A stretch of 64,000 bases of DNA from Massilia sp. H6. Lineage in GTDB: Bacteria; Pseudomonadota; Gammaproteobacteria; Burkholderiales; Burkholderiaceae_D. Numbering within the stretch: the stretch's first letter is position 1; each line of letters opens with the position of its first letter. A model generated the notes under the pieces. That model worked only from the letters and a program-made list of their open reading frames with translations, was not told where the DNA came from and made no database searches. The stretch lies in the NCBI RefSeq assembly GCF_024802625.1, contig NZ_CP103371.1, positions 2,480,001 through 2,544,000 on the forward strand. The letters run 5' to 3'. Below are positions 15,292-24,499 of this stretch, in pieces. The translations under genes were made by a program, and so were the position numbers.

Positions 15292-18200
15292 TCAATAGGT
15301 CTGGTTGTCTTCCTGGGCCAGCAGGCGCGCCAGTGGCGCGCGCCCGACTTTCCAGAAGATCAGCGGCGTGAGCAGCGAATCGAGCAAGGTAGAGCTGATC
15401 AAGCCGCCGAAGATCACGACCGCCACCGGATGCAGGATCTCCTTGCCCGGGGCGTCGGCTGCCAGCAGCAGTGGCGTCAGCGCGAAAGCCGCCACCAGTG
15501 CCGTCATCAGCACCGGTGTCAGCCGTTCGATCGAGCCGCGCACGATCATGGGCCAGCCAAACGTTTCCCCCTCAAACTTGCACAGGTTGATGTAATGGCT
15601 CACCTTGAGAATGCCGTTGCGGGTGGCAATACCGGCCAGCGTAATGAAGCCGACCATCGACGCCACCGAGAGCGAGACCCCGGCGATCCACATCGCAATG
15701 ACGCTCCCAACCAGCGCAAAGGGAATATTGCCCATGATAACAAATGCCAGGGTCGAGGACCGGTAGCGCGAATACAGCACCAGGTAGATCAGCAGGAGCG
15801 ACGCCAACGACAGCCAGACAATGCGCTGCTGCGCCTGCTCCTGGGCCTGGAACTGGCCTTCGACACTGACAAAATACCCTTCCGGCAGCGTGCTGGCGCC
15901 GACCGTCCTGCGCACGTCCTCGATAATGTGCGACATGTTCGAGCCGTCGGTATTGGCATACACGACGATGCGTCGGCGCCCGTTCTCGCGGCCGATCTGG
16001 TTCGGACCGTCGCCTTCTTCCACCGTCGCTACCCGCGACAGCGGAATCTGGCCGGCCGGGGTGGCGAGCATCACCCGCGCCAGGTCCTGCGGCGAGCGAT
16101 CGGCGTCGGCCAGTCGGACGACCAGGTCGAACCGGCGCGCGCCATCGATGACCTGGGTCACGCGCGTGCCTTCGGCCAGCGCCTGCAGCGCCGCCAGCAC
16201 GTCGCCAGCCGCCAGTCCATATTGGGCGGCCTTGCGGTAATCGATGTGCACCTTGATTTGCGGGATTAATACCTGCCGCTCGACCGACAGATCGACCAGC
16301 CCTGGCACCGAGCGCAGGCGCGCCTGCAGGCCATCGGCCAGGCCGCGCAGCGTGTCGATGTCGTCGCCATAGATCTTCAGGGCGATCTGGGCCCGCACCC
16401 CCGAGAGCAGGTGGTCGAGCCGGTGCGAGATCGGCTGCCCGATCGCCACCGAAGCCGGAATCACGGACAGCTGGTGGCGAATGCCCGCCATGACGTCGGC
16501 GCGCGCGCGGCCGGAATCCTTGAGATCGATGTCGATTTCCGACGAATGCACCCCTTCGGCATGTTCGTCCAGTTCGGCGCGGCCGGTACGGCGCCCGACG
16601 CGGGTCACCTCGGGAACCTGGGCGATGAGCGTTTCTGCCAGCGCGCCCATGCGATTGGCTTCGGCCAGCGAGGTACCAGGGGTGAAGGTCAGGCCCATCA
16701 CCAGCGAGCCTTCGTTAAACGCGGGCAGGAAAGCGCGCGGAAAGAACGGCACCGTGGCCGCCGCCGCGATCACCACGATCAGCGCGCCTGCCAGCAGCAG
16801 CCGGATGCGCGAGAACGACCAGTTCAAGGCAGCCGTATCCCAGTGCTTCATGCGCCGCACGATGGGACTGTCGCCGCGGTGCCGGCTCAGCATGTTCGGC
16901 AACAGGTAATAGGCCAGTACCGGCGTCACGGTGATCGACACCAGCATCGAGGCCAGAATCGAGGCAATATAGGCGATCCCCAGCGGTGCGAACAGCCTGC
17001 CCTCGATGCCGGGCAAGGCGAACAGCGGTACGAATACCAGCACGACGATGACGGTGGCGTAGACGATGCCCGAACGGACTTCGACCGATGCGTGCCAGAT
17101 GGTTTCCAGCACCGAGCGGCCATCTTCCTTGCGCTGCTTGAGCCTGCGTAAGATGTTCTCGACATCGACCACCGCGTCGTCGACCAGCTCGCCGATCGCG
17201 ATGGCCAGTCCCCCAAGCGTCATCACGTTGATCGACTGGCCCAGCAAATGGAAGGCCAGTGCCGTCACCGCCAGCGAAAGCGGGATGGCGACCAGCGAGA
17301 TGACCGTGGTGCGCACGCTGAGCAAGAAGGCGAACAGCACGATCGCCACCAGAATCGCGCCGTCGCGCAAGGCCTCGATAACGTTGCCGATGGAGTTCTC
17401 GATGAAATCGGCCTGGCGGAACAAGACTACCGGTTGCGAGATGCCTGCGGGTAGTCCCTGTTTCAGTTCGGCCAGCGCGGCCTCGATGTCGCGCGTCAGT
17501 CGCACGGTGTCGCCATCGGGCTGCTTTTGTATGCTCAGGATCACCGCCGGCTTGCCGTTCAGGCCGGCGTCGCCGCGCTTGAACGCCGGCGCATAGCGCA
17601 CGTTCGCGACCTGCTCGAGCAACACCGGCATGCCGTTGCGGTAGTCGAGCGCCAGGCCCTTGAGGTCCTCGAGCCGATTGGTGCGGCCAAGGTTGCGGAT
17701 CAGGTATTCGCGGTTGTTCAGGTCGACGAAGCCGCCGCTGGTGTTGGCCGCGAACCCGCGCAGGGCCGACGTCACCTGGGCCAGCGAGACGCCGAACTGC
17801 GCCATGCGCGCCGTATCGGGTTCGACCCGCAACTGGCGCACCTCGCCGCCAATCGGAATCACCTGCGACACGCCGGAAATCGACAGCAGGCGCGGCCGCA
17901 GCACGAAATCGGCATACTCGCGCGCCTTCATCGGGTCGGTCCGGGCAAGGTCGATCGGCAGCGCGATCAGCATGATCTCGCCCATGATCGAGGACACCGG
18001 CCCCATCACGGGCGCAATATTGCCTGGCAGTTGTTCCTTGACCAGCGCAATGCGCTCTGCTACCAGCTGGCGGTTGCGGTAGATGTCGGTCCCCCAATCG
18101 AACTCGGCATACACGATCGACAGGCCGACGCCCGAGACCGAACGCACCCGGGTGACGCCCGGCATGCCGTTGAGCGCGGTCTCGATCGGGAACGACACCA

Positions 18201-18390
18201 GCTGCTCGACTTCTTCCGGCGCCATGCCACCGGCCTCGGCCAGCACGGTCACCACCGGCTTGTTCAGGTCGGGGAAGACGTCGACCGGCGTGCGCCATGC
18301 CGTCATGGCGCCGTAGACCATCAGCATCAGCGCTGCCGCCAGCACGAACAGGCGGTTGCGCAGGCTGAAACGTACTATCGAATCAAACAT
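15292..18390 (-). CDS. Heavy-metal efflux RND permease (CusA/CzcA family)
   Basis: This 1032-residue inner-membrane proton antiporter has the RND layout: one N-terminal helix, a large periplasmic domain, six helices, a second periplasmic domain and five closing helices. It opens [17 protein letters not shown] and has the HME-type block [15 protein letters not shown]. In helix 4 the acidic relay is [13 protein letters not shown] (E401, D404, D405, E411). This differs from the DFG...DGAVVMVEN of CzcA, so substrate class (Zn/Co/Cd or Cu/Ag) should not be assumed. It sits eight bases after the adaptor gene in a six-gene operon with a TolC-type channel. Length and ends match the family. Confidence 0.93.
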   Translation of the reverse strand: MFDSIVRFSLRNRLFVLAAALMLMVYGAMTAWRTPVDVFPDLNKPVVTVLAEAGGMAPEEVEQLVSFPIETALNGMPGVTRVRSVSGVGLSIVYAEFDWGTDIYRNRQLVAERIALVKEQLPGNIAPVMGPVSSIMGEIMLIALPIDLARTDPMKAREYADFVLRPRLLSISGVSQVIPIGGEVRQLRVEPDTARMAQFGVSLAQVTSALRGFAANTSGGFVDLNNREYLIRNLGRTNRLEDLKGLALDYRNGMPVLLEQVANVRYAPAFKRGDAGLNGKPAVILSIQKQPDGDTVRLTRDIEAALAELKQGLPAGISQPVVLFRQADFIENSIGNVIEALRDGAILVAIVLFAFLLSVRTTVISLVAIPLSLAVTALAFHLLGQSINVMTLGGLAIAIGELVDDAVVDVENILRRLKQRKEDGRSVLETIWHASVEVRSGIVYATVIVVLVFVPLFALPGIEGRLFAPLGIAYIASILASMLVSITVTPVLAYYLLPNMLSRHRGDSPIVRRMKHWDTAALNWSFSRIRLLLAGALIVVIAAAATVPFFPRAFLPAFNEGSLVMGLTFTPGTSLAEANRMGALAETLIAQVPEVTRVGRRTGRAELDEHAEGVHSSEIDIDLKDSGRARADVMAGIRHQLSVIPASVAIGQPISHRLDHLLSGVRAQIALKIYGDDIDTLRGLADGLQARLRSVPGLVDLSVERQVLIPQIKVHIDYRKAAQYGLAAGDVLAALQALAEGTRVTQVIDGARRFDLVVRLADADRSPQDLARVMLATPAGQIPLSRVATVEEGDGPNQIGRENGRRRIVVYANTDGSNMSHIIEDVRRTVGASTLPEGYFVSVEGQFQAQEQAQQRIVWLSLASLLLIYLVLYSRYRSSTLAFVIMGNIPFALVGSVIAMWIAGVSLSVASMVGFITLAGIATRNGILKVSHYINLCKFEGETFGWPMIVRGSIERLTPVLMTALVAAFALTPLLLAADAPGKEILHPVAVVIFGGLISSTLLDSLLTPLIFWKVGRAPLARLLAQEDNQTY

Positions 18391-18397
18391 GGGCGGC

Positions 18398-19525
18398 TCA
18401 CCTGATCTGATTGATCAGGGAGGTGCCAATCACCACCACCCTGTTGTCGGGACTAAGACCCTTGGTCACGATCACCGTACCGGCGTCGAGCGCGGTCGCT
18501 TCGACCGGCAGTGCGATGAAGCGCTGCGTCCCGGATTTGATCCATACCACGGTCTCGTTGGCCTGATTGCGCGCCAGGGCGGCGGCTGGCAGGGCGATGC
18601 CCTTCACCTTGGTGTCGAGCCGTGCCAGCACCGTCACCGGCTGCCCCACGGCAAGGTCGAGCGCTGCCCCCTTGACCCGAAAATTCAGGGGCAGGGCGCC
18701 GTCGCGCAGACTGCGCCCGCCCCCGATCAGGGTCAGCTCGGCGCCGGGCTCGCCGACCAGGCTGGCTGCGCCGATGTTGCGTGCGATCTTGCGTGCGATC
18801 GAGGCGTCGGTGGTCCAGGCTTCGACCAGCATGCGCTGCGGGTCGACAATGTCGAACAGCACATCGCGCGCTTCCACGATCTGGCCATTGAGCACCGATG
18901 CGCTGGCGATGACGCCACTGGCGGGCGCAATGATCGACTCGCTGCCGCCGATCGACCTGGCCACCGCGCGCTCCTGGCCGATGGTACTGGCCAGCGCGGC
19001 CTCGGCCGCTTCGATATCCTTGGCCGGCACCACGCCTTCGAGCGACTTCAGGCGCTGCACCCGCTTGGCCACAAGCTCGCGCTCGGCGCGCAACTCGGCC
19101 AGGCGCGCGGCCTGGTTGCCCCGTTCGATCGCCGCGCCAATCGGGCGCAGCCGGGCCAGTACCTGGCCCTTGACGACCCGCTGGCCAGCGACCGGCAAGC
19201 CATGCGGGCCGGGCTCGATCTGCCCGGCCAGCGGCGCCTGCACCCGCCCGCCCGCATTCGGATCGATCGCGGTACGGGCGTTGAGCAAGACGGTAAGCGG
19301 GTGCTCGCCTTGCGTGGCGACGAGCGTGCGCACACCCATGCGGCGTTGCGCCAGCTTCGGCACGTGGACACTGCCGTCCGGCAGGCGCGCCAGGGTCGCG
19401 CCGGCAGCTGGCGCGTGATCATCGAGGTGCTCGCCATTGGGGCCGTGGGCGCCCGGCGCGGCAAACAGGGCGCTGGCACACAGCGCGGCCACCAGGCCAG
19501 CGAACAGGTGGGGGGACTTGTTCAT
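18398..19525 (-). CDS. RND efflux periplasmic adaptor subunit
   Basis: This 375-residue membrane-fusion protein has a signal peptide ending near [10 protein letters not shown]. The mature N-terminus carries the motif [13 protein letters not shown], shared with the next upstream gene's product. The body has the barrel-sandwich lipoyl halves ([15 protein letters not shown] and [23 protein letters not shown]), separated by a helical hairpin (about 150-210), then beta-barrel segments. It links the pump to the outer membrane channel. The ATG at 19525 overlaps the upstream stop by four bases (ATGA), indicating translational coupling; the longer frame to 19630 would lie inside that gene. Confidence 0.9.
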   Translation of the reverse strand: MNKSPHLFAGLVAALCASALFAAPGAHGPNGEHLDDHAPAAGATLARLPDGSVHVPKLAQRRMGVRTLVATQGEHPLTVLLNARTAIDPNAGGRVQAPLAGQIEPGPHGLPVAGQRVVKGQVLARLRPIGAAIERGNQAARLAELRAERELVAKRVQRLKSLEGVVPAKDIEAAEAALASTIGQERAVARSIGGSESIIAPASGVIASASVLNGQIVEARDVLFDIVDPQRMLVEAWTTDASIARKIARNIGAASLVGEPGAELTLIGGGRSLRDGALPLNFRVKGAALDLAVGQPVTVLARLDTKVKGIALPAAALARNQANETVVWIKSGTQRFIALPVEATALDAGTVIVTKGLSPDNRVVVIGTSLINQIR

Positions 19526-20091
19526 GATTGATTCCCCCCGCGTTGGCGCCGCCGTCCTCTTTGCCGTAAGGCGAACCCTGCCGCAATGAGGCCGGCCGCG
19601 CCGAGCGCTGCAAGCCCCCACGGGCGCCATTGGTCATGCTCGTGGGCGTGATCTTCGCGCGCCGCGCCAACCTGCAGGCTACCCTCGAGCAGGTCGCTCT
19701 CGTCGCCATCGATAAGCGTAAATAGTAGTCCGTGGGTGCCCGGCTGCGAGATCGCGGCCAGAAAAGCAGGGTCGTCGATGGCGTAATCACCGCCGTCGGC
19801 GTGGAAGTTTGCCTTGGCCTTGAGCTGGCGATACTGGACCTCGAGGATTGCGTTCAGGACCGGCTCGTTGGTTTCAAAGCGGTCGATCATGACCGACAAT
19901 TCGCCATTGGCGAGGTGGCCGACCAGCTCGAACGATTCGGTGAAGGCTTCGATGCTCGGTACGCCCGGGCCGGCTCCCGCCATGCTGGCCTGGGCGTCGA
20001 GATGTTCGCCGTTCGGGCCATGCGCGCCGGGGCCGGCGTAGGCCACCGACATGGCAAGCAGGGCGAAAGTAAGCAGTAACAGGGTTCTCAT
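19522..20091 (-). CDS. Accessory membrane-anchored periplasmic protein of the metal efflux operon
   Basis: This 189-residue protein has a signal peptide (to about AYAGPGA) and a mature N-terminus [13 protein letters not shown] nearly identical to that of the adaptor. A beta-rich domain (about 45-140) follows, then a His-rich stretch (EDHAHEHDQW), a single C-terminal membrane helix and a basic tail. It overlaps the adaptor gene by four bases and the channel gene by four bases, so it is a fixed operon member. It probably delivers or senses metal next to the adaptor; that role is inferred from topology and context only. No named family recognised. Confidence 0.85.
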   Translation of the reverse strand: MRTLLLLTFALLAMSVAYAGPGAHGPNGEHLDAQASMAGAGPGVPSIEAFTESFELVGHLANGELSVMIDRFETNEPVLNAILEVQYRQLKAKANFHADGGDYAIDDPAFLAAISQPGTHGLLFTLIDGDESDLLEGSLQVGAAREDHAHEHDQWRPWGLAALGAAGLIAAGFALRQRGRRRQRGGNQS

Positions 20092-21296
20092 GGCAGGATT
20101 CCTAATGCTTGGTTGAGTTGCGCATGGGCCAGGCCAAGCGCAACTTTTTGCTGGGCCACGGCGACGTCGGCCTCATGGGTCAGCGCGCGTGAGCGCAGCA
20201 GGTCGGCCAGGCCACGCTCGCCGAGCCGAAACGCCTTTTCGAACAGGGCGGTGTGCTGGTGCAACGCGCGCGCGCGGGCGCCCGCCTGGCCAAGCGCTGC
20301 GCGCGCGCTGGCCAAATGCTCGCGCGCCATGTCGGCTTCGACGCCGAGCGCCGCCTGCGCCTCGGCCGCCTGCGCGGCGGCGGTTGCAATGGCCGTGCGC
20401 GCCTGGGCTTCGGCCAGGCGATTGCGGCCGGCGCTGCCAAGCGGCACTTGCAAGGCGACACCGATACTGCGCACCGGTTCGCGCAGCGCGCGTTCATCTT
20501 CGCGCCGCAGCGACAGGGCGAGCGTCGGCGGCGCCGCGCGCGTGGCCTGGGCGAGCACCAGGGCTGCGCGCGCGCGATCCTCGGAAGCCGCGACGGCAGC
20601 CAGGCGGGGATCTGCAGCGGCGTCGCGTTCGCGCAGGGGCTCGGGCTCCAGCGCCGGCAGATCTGCCAGACCCGTCAATATCCGATAGCGCGCCAGCGCT
20701 TGCGCCGCGGCCGTGGCGGCGCTGCCAACATTGATACGGGCCGCCAGGACTTCTTGTGCATACAGCAAGCCGTCGCTGCGTGCCAGGTCACCCGCGTTCA
20801 CGCGGCGCTGTACCTCGTCGGAGAATCCTTCGAGGTGATGCAGATGGTCCCGTTTTTCGTCGAGCGCGACCTGGGCGGCAGCGGCTTCCCAGATGCGGCT
20901 GCGCACCAGTCCCGCGACGGCAAGCCTGGTTGCGCGCGACTGGGCAGCCAGTTCATCGCTGCTGCGCGCGGCCAGGGTCTCGCGTGCCGATTTCTGGCTG
21001 GGCAGCCAGAACGAGGACGAGATGGTGAGTTCGGATTCGCGCTGCGCACGCTCCGGCGCGCCCTGGTCGCTGCGCTGGGACAGGCCCAGGATCGGATCGG
21101 ACGCGCGCCAGGACGTAGCCAGCGCGCGTTCGGCGGCGACTTCGTCGTGGCGCGCTTCAAGTGTTCGGGCGGCCGGCGCCCGCTGCCAGGCTTGCTCGAC
21201 GGCATGCTGGAGCGTGATGGGCGACGCCGCTCCCGCCCCGTATGACAGGACGCAGAGGGGCAAGACCAGGTAAAACGACAGGCGACAGGTGCGCAT
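20088..21296 (-). CDS. TolC-family outer membrane channel of the metal efflux operon
   Basis: This 402-residue protein has a signal peptide (MRTCRLSFYLVLPLCVLSYGAG) and two long helical halves typical of outer membrane factors: ITLQHAVEQAWQRAPAARTLEARHDEVAAERALA at the start and an equivalent repeat after residue 215. It is a little short for a CusC/CzcC protein, but the coiled-coil alanine-rich pattern is clear. It forms the outer membrane exit duct for the RND pump. It overlaps the next gene by four bases. Third-position GC and codon use match the neighbours, so no recent transfer is evident. Confidence 0.88.
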   Translation of the reverse strand: MRTCRLSFYLVLPLCVLSYGAGAASPITLQHAVEQAWQRAPAARTLEARHDEVAAERALATSWRASDPILGLSQRSDQGAPERAQRESELTISSSFWLPSQKSARETLAARSSDELAAQSRATRLAVAGLVRSRIWEAAAAQVALDEKRDHLHHLEGFSDEVQRRVNAGDLARSDGLLYAQEVLAARINVGSAATAAAQALARYRILTGLADLPALEPEPLRERDAAADPRLAAVAASEDRARAALVLAQATRAAPPTLALSLRREDERALREPVRSIGVALQVPLGSAGRNRLAEAQARTAIATAAAQAAEAQAALGVEADMAREHLASARAALGQAGARARALHQHTALFEKAFRLGERGLADLLRSRALTHEADVAVAQQKVALGLAHAQLNQALGILP

Positions 21297-21395
21297 GTAG
21301 ACTCCAGCGGGTGATGTTAATAATCACTGGGAGAAACGCTCGAACACGATCACCACGACGAGTAGCAGCGCGACCATGTCGCGACCACCTCTGGT

Positions 21396-21740
21396 TCAGA
21401 TGTCCAGCTTTCCCCCGGCGGCGTGGCCGGGGGCAAGGCGAGGGGGCTTGCGGGGACCATCCAGGAAAGGTTCCGGTACCGCCCGGGCGACAAAGGGCGC
21501 GAGCTTCGAGACCTGCTGCTCGGGGGGAATGATCGGCGAAGGCAGGCTCAATCCAGCCGGGTGCGGCGAACATGAATGCTCTTGCATGTGCTCGAGCGAC
21601 TCGTCCGACCCGTCGTAGTGAGCCGGGCCGCCGTCGTGATGGTGGTGCGGGAGGGCTTGCGCATGCGCCAATCCGCCCTGCATGGCGAAACCATGCAAGG
21701 GCAGGCACAGCAGCAGGAGGAGATAGAAAATCCGGCGCAA
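21396..21740 (-). CDS. His-rich small exported protein leading the metal efflux operon
   Basis: I take the TTG at 21740 as start because AGGA lies seven bases upstream and a -10 TATAAT lies about 25 bases upstream; the GTG at 21800 would lie before that promoter. The 114-residue product opens with a signal peptide (RRIFYLLLLLCLPLHGFAMQ), followed by LPHHHHDGGPAHYDG and EHMQEHSCSPHPAG, a His/Met/Cys-rich set suited to metal binding. The C-terminal half is Pro-rich. Proteins of this sort often head cobalt-zinc-cadmium efflux operons. A role as periplasmic metal buffer or sensor is inference. Confidence 0.7.
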   Translation of the reverse strand: MRRIFYLLLLLCLPLHGFAMQGGLAHAQALPHHHHDGGPAHYDGSDESLEHMQEHSCSPHPAGLSLPSPIIPPEQQVSKLAPFVARAVPEPFLDGPRKPPRLAPGHAAGGKLDI

Positions 21741-21764
21741 AAGTTGTTCCTGAAGAATAGGGCG

Positions 21765-21770
21765 ATTATA
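21765..21770 (-). promoter_or_regulatory. -10 element (TATAAT) of the metal efflux operon
   Basis: A perfect TATAAT on the minus strand sits about 25 bases upstream of the proposed TTG start at 21740. The -35 region is not obvious, as expected for a promoter needing an activator such as a MerR-type or two-component regulator. Confidence 0.5.
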
Positions 21771-21808
21771 GCAGCGCGCTTGCGCGACGCTTGGCCCCAC
21801 GCCAATAG

Positions 21809-22867
21809 TTACTCTCCATGAAACTCTTCGGCGCCGGCAAACAGGCTCCAGGCGGCGATGAACAATGCTGCGATCACCGGTCCGATCACGAAACCGTTCA
21901 GTCCAAACAGCGCCATGCCACCGATCGTGGACAGCAATACCAGGTAGTCCGGCAGTTTGGTGTCCTTGCCAACCAGCATGGGCCGCAGCAGATTATCGAC
22001 CAACCCGATGACCAGCACGCCGTACAGCGCCAGTACCGCGCCTTGCCAGAGCGATCCGGTGAACAAAAAATAGGCCGCCACTGGGCCCCAGATGATCGCG
22101 GCACCCACGGCCGGCAACAGTGAAAGGAAGCTCATCACAACTGCCCACAGCACCGGCCCCGGCACGTCGAGGAACCAGAATATCAGGCCGCCAAGCGTGC
22201 CCTGGGCCATCGCCACCAACACATTGCCCTTAACGGTAGCGCGGATGACGGTTTCAAATTTATCGAACAGCGGCTTCTTGTAGTGCGAGTTAAGCGGTAC
22301 CGCGCGCTTGATGCGCGCCGCGATGGTGCGACCGTCCCGGAACAGGAAAAACAGCAGGTACAGCATCACCGCCATGCCAATGAAAAAGTTAAGCGCGTTG
22401 CGGCCGAAGTTGACCGCATAGCTTGCCGCCAGCTTGCCAGCCTCGGTGATGCCGGAAGTGAGCTTTTCCTGCACGGTATTGATGATCGTCGACTGGTAGC
22501 GGTCGAACAGCGAAGCGGCCCAGGCCGGCAAGCCAGCCACCACGCGCCGCAGCAAGGCATCGAAGTCGAGTTGGCCATCGCTGAACATGGCGTACAGGCC
22601 AAGCGCCTGATCCACCAGGGCCGCCGCGATCAGCGTCATTGGCAGGATGACCATCAACACGATCACCACCAGAGTGGCAAACGCTGCCGTATTGCGCCGC
22701 GCACCACATGCTGCCAATAGCCGCGCATGCAGGGGCGCAAACACGATCGCCAGCACGATGCCCCAGAACACGGCGCCAGAAAACGGCAACAGGATCCAGA
22801 CGAACGCCATGGTCACGAGACCGAGCAAGAGCAGGAAGGAATTCTGCGGCAGGGTAAACTGGGTCAT
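21809..22867 (-). CDS. AI-2E family permease
   Basis: This 352-residue membrane protein is of normal family length, in contrast with the 638-residue paralogue at 10263-12179. It has a cluster of N-terminal helices, a periplasmic stretch (about 100-170), and the conserved C-terminal blocks GTLGGLIFWFLDVPGPVLWAV, LLPAVGAAIIWGPVA and LVDNLLRPMLVGKDTKLPDYLVLLS. These match the YdiK/TqsA subgroup. Family members move small molecules across the inner membrane, with some acting as sodium-proton antiporters. The ATG at 22867 was used because it begins a family-like N-terminus. It ends 68 bases before the metal operon start on the same strand, with that operon's own promoter in between. Confidence 0.88.
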   Translation of the reverse strand: MTQFTLPQNSFLLLLGLVTMAFVWILLPFSGAVFWGIVLAIVFAPLHARLLAACGARRNTAAFATLVVIVLMVILPMTLIAAALVDQALGLYAMFSDGQLDFDALLRRVVAGLPAWAASLFDRYQSTIINTVQEKLTSGITEAGKLAASYAVNFGRNALNFFIGMAVMLYLLFFLFRDGRTIAARIKRAVPLNSHYKKPLFDKFETVIRATVKGNVLVAMAQGTLGGLIFWFLDVPGPVLWAVVMSFLSLLPAVGAAIIWGPVAAYFLFTGSLWQGAVLALYGVLVIGLVDNLLRPMLVGKDTKLPDYLVLLSTIGGMALFGLNGFVIGPVIAALFIAAWSLFAGAEEFHGE

Positions 22868-22988
22868 CGGGACGGTGATGGGCTGGCTATCTTGCTGGTG
22901 ATGATATCGCAATAACAGCGGCGAATCTGGGGTCGAGCATGCTGGAAAGAGCCAACCGGCATCTTGCCACGCAAAGGACATAACACCG

Positions 22989-23004
22989 CATAATCTATAT
23001 TATG
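22989..23004. promoter_or_regulatory. AT-rich palindrome CATAAT-CTAT-ATTATG
   Basis: Perfect 6-base arms around a 4-base centre lie in a locally AT-rich island at the left edge of the gene-free interval, about 120 bases upstream of the AI-2E gene start. It could be that gene's operator or promoter. Confidence 0.4.
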
Positions 23005-23686
23005 TTAAATCGACTTTGTTTATTACAGCTCGCGGGCCTTCCCGGTTCGCCAGGAGGCCGCCTGGCCAATGTCCATTTAGACGTCTTTCCCGGCACGCTA
23101 CCGCACCCAGTGCCGGCAACGCTAGTGGCTACCATCGAACAATCCCGACGCTGCAGCAATCCCGCCCGCTCGCGCTCCAAACCGAGCAACCGGGCGGATC
23201 AAGCTGGCCGTCGGCGATCCATACATCGCGCCGACACGGTACAGCCCCATCGAACCATGCCTATGGTTCAGCTGCAGGCGCGTGGATAGCATCGGTATCA
23301 CCGAAGACTTGATGCCTGATGCCTGATACCCGATGCCGTCGCAGATCATCGCGGCAATGATGCTGTGCGACGCGGGCACCATTGCCGAGCGCAGCTGGAG
23401 CGCGCCGCCCGGCTGCCGGCATCTGCCTGCCGGCCAAGTCGCAGGGTATCGAAATACACAGCCCATGGGCCGAACGGTTGGCCAAGCATGCCAGGGCGCC
23501 GGTATAGCGCCCGATGCCATCGCCATCGGCAACCGCGACTTCTGAATCGTTCGCACCAGGGCAATGGTCGCGGCGATGTGCGAGCTGCCGGCCCGGCCCG
23601 GTCCTGACCGAGTCGCCGCGCGGGTCGTTGCCAATTGCGTTACAGGCGGCTCCCTGTTCCGGCAGCGGCCCGTGCCCGCATCTTTT

Positions 23687-23715
23687 ACTCGACAATATAT
23701 ATGCTAATGTCGAGT
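23687..23715. promoter_or_regulatory. Palindrome ACTCGACA-N13-TGTCGAGT in AT-rich island
   Basis: Two perfect 8-base arms flank a 13-base AT-rich spacer (aatatatatgcta), and the flanks TTTT/TAAAA extend the symmetry. This looks like an operator overlapping a promoter, but no credible gene follows on either strand. Confidence 0.45.
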
Positions 23716-24194
23716 TAAAAATGTGGGCATGCATCCATGCCTGGGCTGGGTTGTGCCGGACACTCGCGCTTCGGTCTGGTTGCCGGTGCAGATCGCCGAT
23801 GCAGGTCGCCGGTGCCTGGCTGTTGCCTTGCAACGCCGATCTGCACCAGGCGATGCGCAATCACGAATCGAAGGCGCTGGCCGCGGCCGCCTCCGGGCCC
23901 TGCGCGCGCAACTGGTGCGGTCGCACGCCTTGGCTGCGGTGTTGGCCAGGGTGCCAATGGAACCGCCAAGGGCGCTCGCCGACAGCCAGGGGTGCGCGCG
24001 TCACCCGGCATCGCCCCCCCCCTGCCCGGCGTGCGCATGTACGCTACTTCACAACCCGCCCTGCCCCTTAGGCGCCGACCGCGCATTCTTGGCCACTGCC
24101 CCGCTGCGCACTGCTGAACGCCAGCCATTTGCACCGGGGCTGGCATGTAGGTAAGAATGTGCTTCATGCAAACTGATCACATGAAAGGATGAGC

Positions 24195-24473
24195 ATGGCC
24201 ACGACCGTAAAGAACAGCACGCCCGACAGTATCAAGGTGATCCTGGTCGGCGAGATGATGGACGGCAGCTTCGACGCCAAGGTGATGAAGGAAACCGATG
24301 TCCCCTACACCAAATTCTGGGACAACGAGCTCGAACAGCGGATCATCTACCTGCATCCGGATCCTGACCAGCTCACGGCGATTGTGCGGGCCTTGAATGA
24401 GCATCGCCTCACGCTCGACGACCTGCAGGAATTCGGCAGTTCGAACGGTGGCGAGTCGGAACTGCCGATCTGA
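24195..24473 (+). CDS. Small conserved hypothetical protein (92 aa)
   Basis: This soluble 92-residue protein begins MATTVKNSTPDSIKVILVGE. The segments SFDAKVMKETDVPYTKFW and LEQRIIYLHPDPDQLTAIVRALNEHRLTLDDLQEF suggest a compact alpha/beta fold. The ATG at 24195 follows AAAGGATGAGC, an excellent ribosome site; an ATG at 24189 overlaps it. I do not recognise the family. It ends 26 bases from the stop of the convergent recombinase gene. The clean start and typical codon use make it a real gene. Confidence 0.75.
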   Translation: MATTVKNSTPDSIKVILVGEMMDGSFDAKVMKETDVPYTKFWDNELEQRIIYLHPDPDQLTAIVRALNEHRLTLDDLQEFGSSNGGESELPI

Positions 24474-24499
24474 CAGCACACCCCAGGGCGCTGCAATGA

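Larger units (their letters stand above)
22868..24194. other. Long interval without a credible gene
   Basis: About 1.3 kb holds no reading frame with a recognisable protein signature. Open frames exist on both strands, but their products are rich in Arg, Pro, Cys and Trp in the manner of shadow frames, with no ribosome sites. Two AT-rich palindromes (22989-23004 and 23687-23715) and a smaller one (GAACCAT/ATGGTTC, 23252-23269) stand out, as do short direct repeats of gatgcc near 23310-23340. The stretch may be a decayed gene or an undescribed non-coding locus. Confidence 0.6.

Noticed and set aside
23122..23634. Minus-strand frame of 170 codons in the gene-free interval, with an MICDGIGY segment that at first recalled amidase or transporter motifs
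   Set aside because: The match does not extend, catalytic residues are missing, and there is no ribosome site. I cannot support a gene or a named pseudogene.
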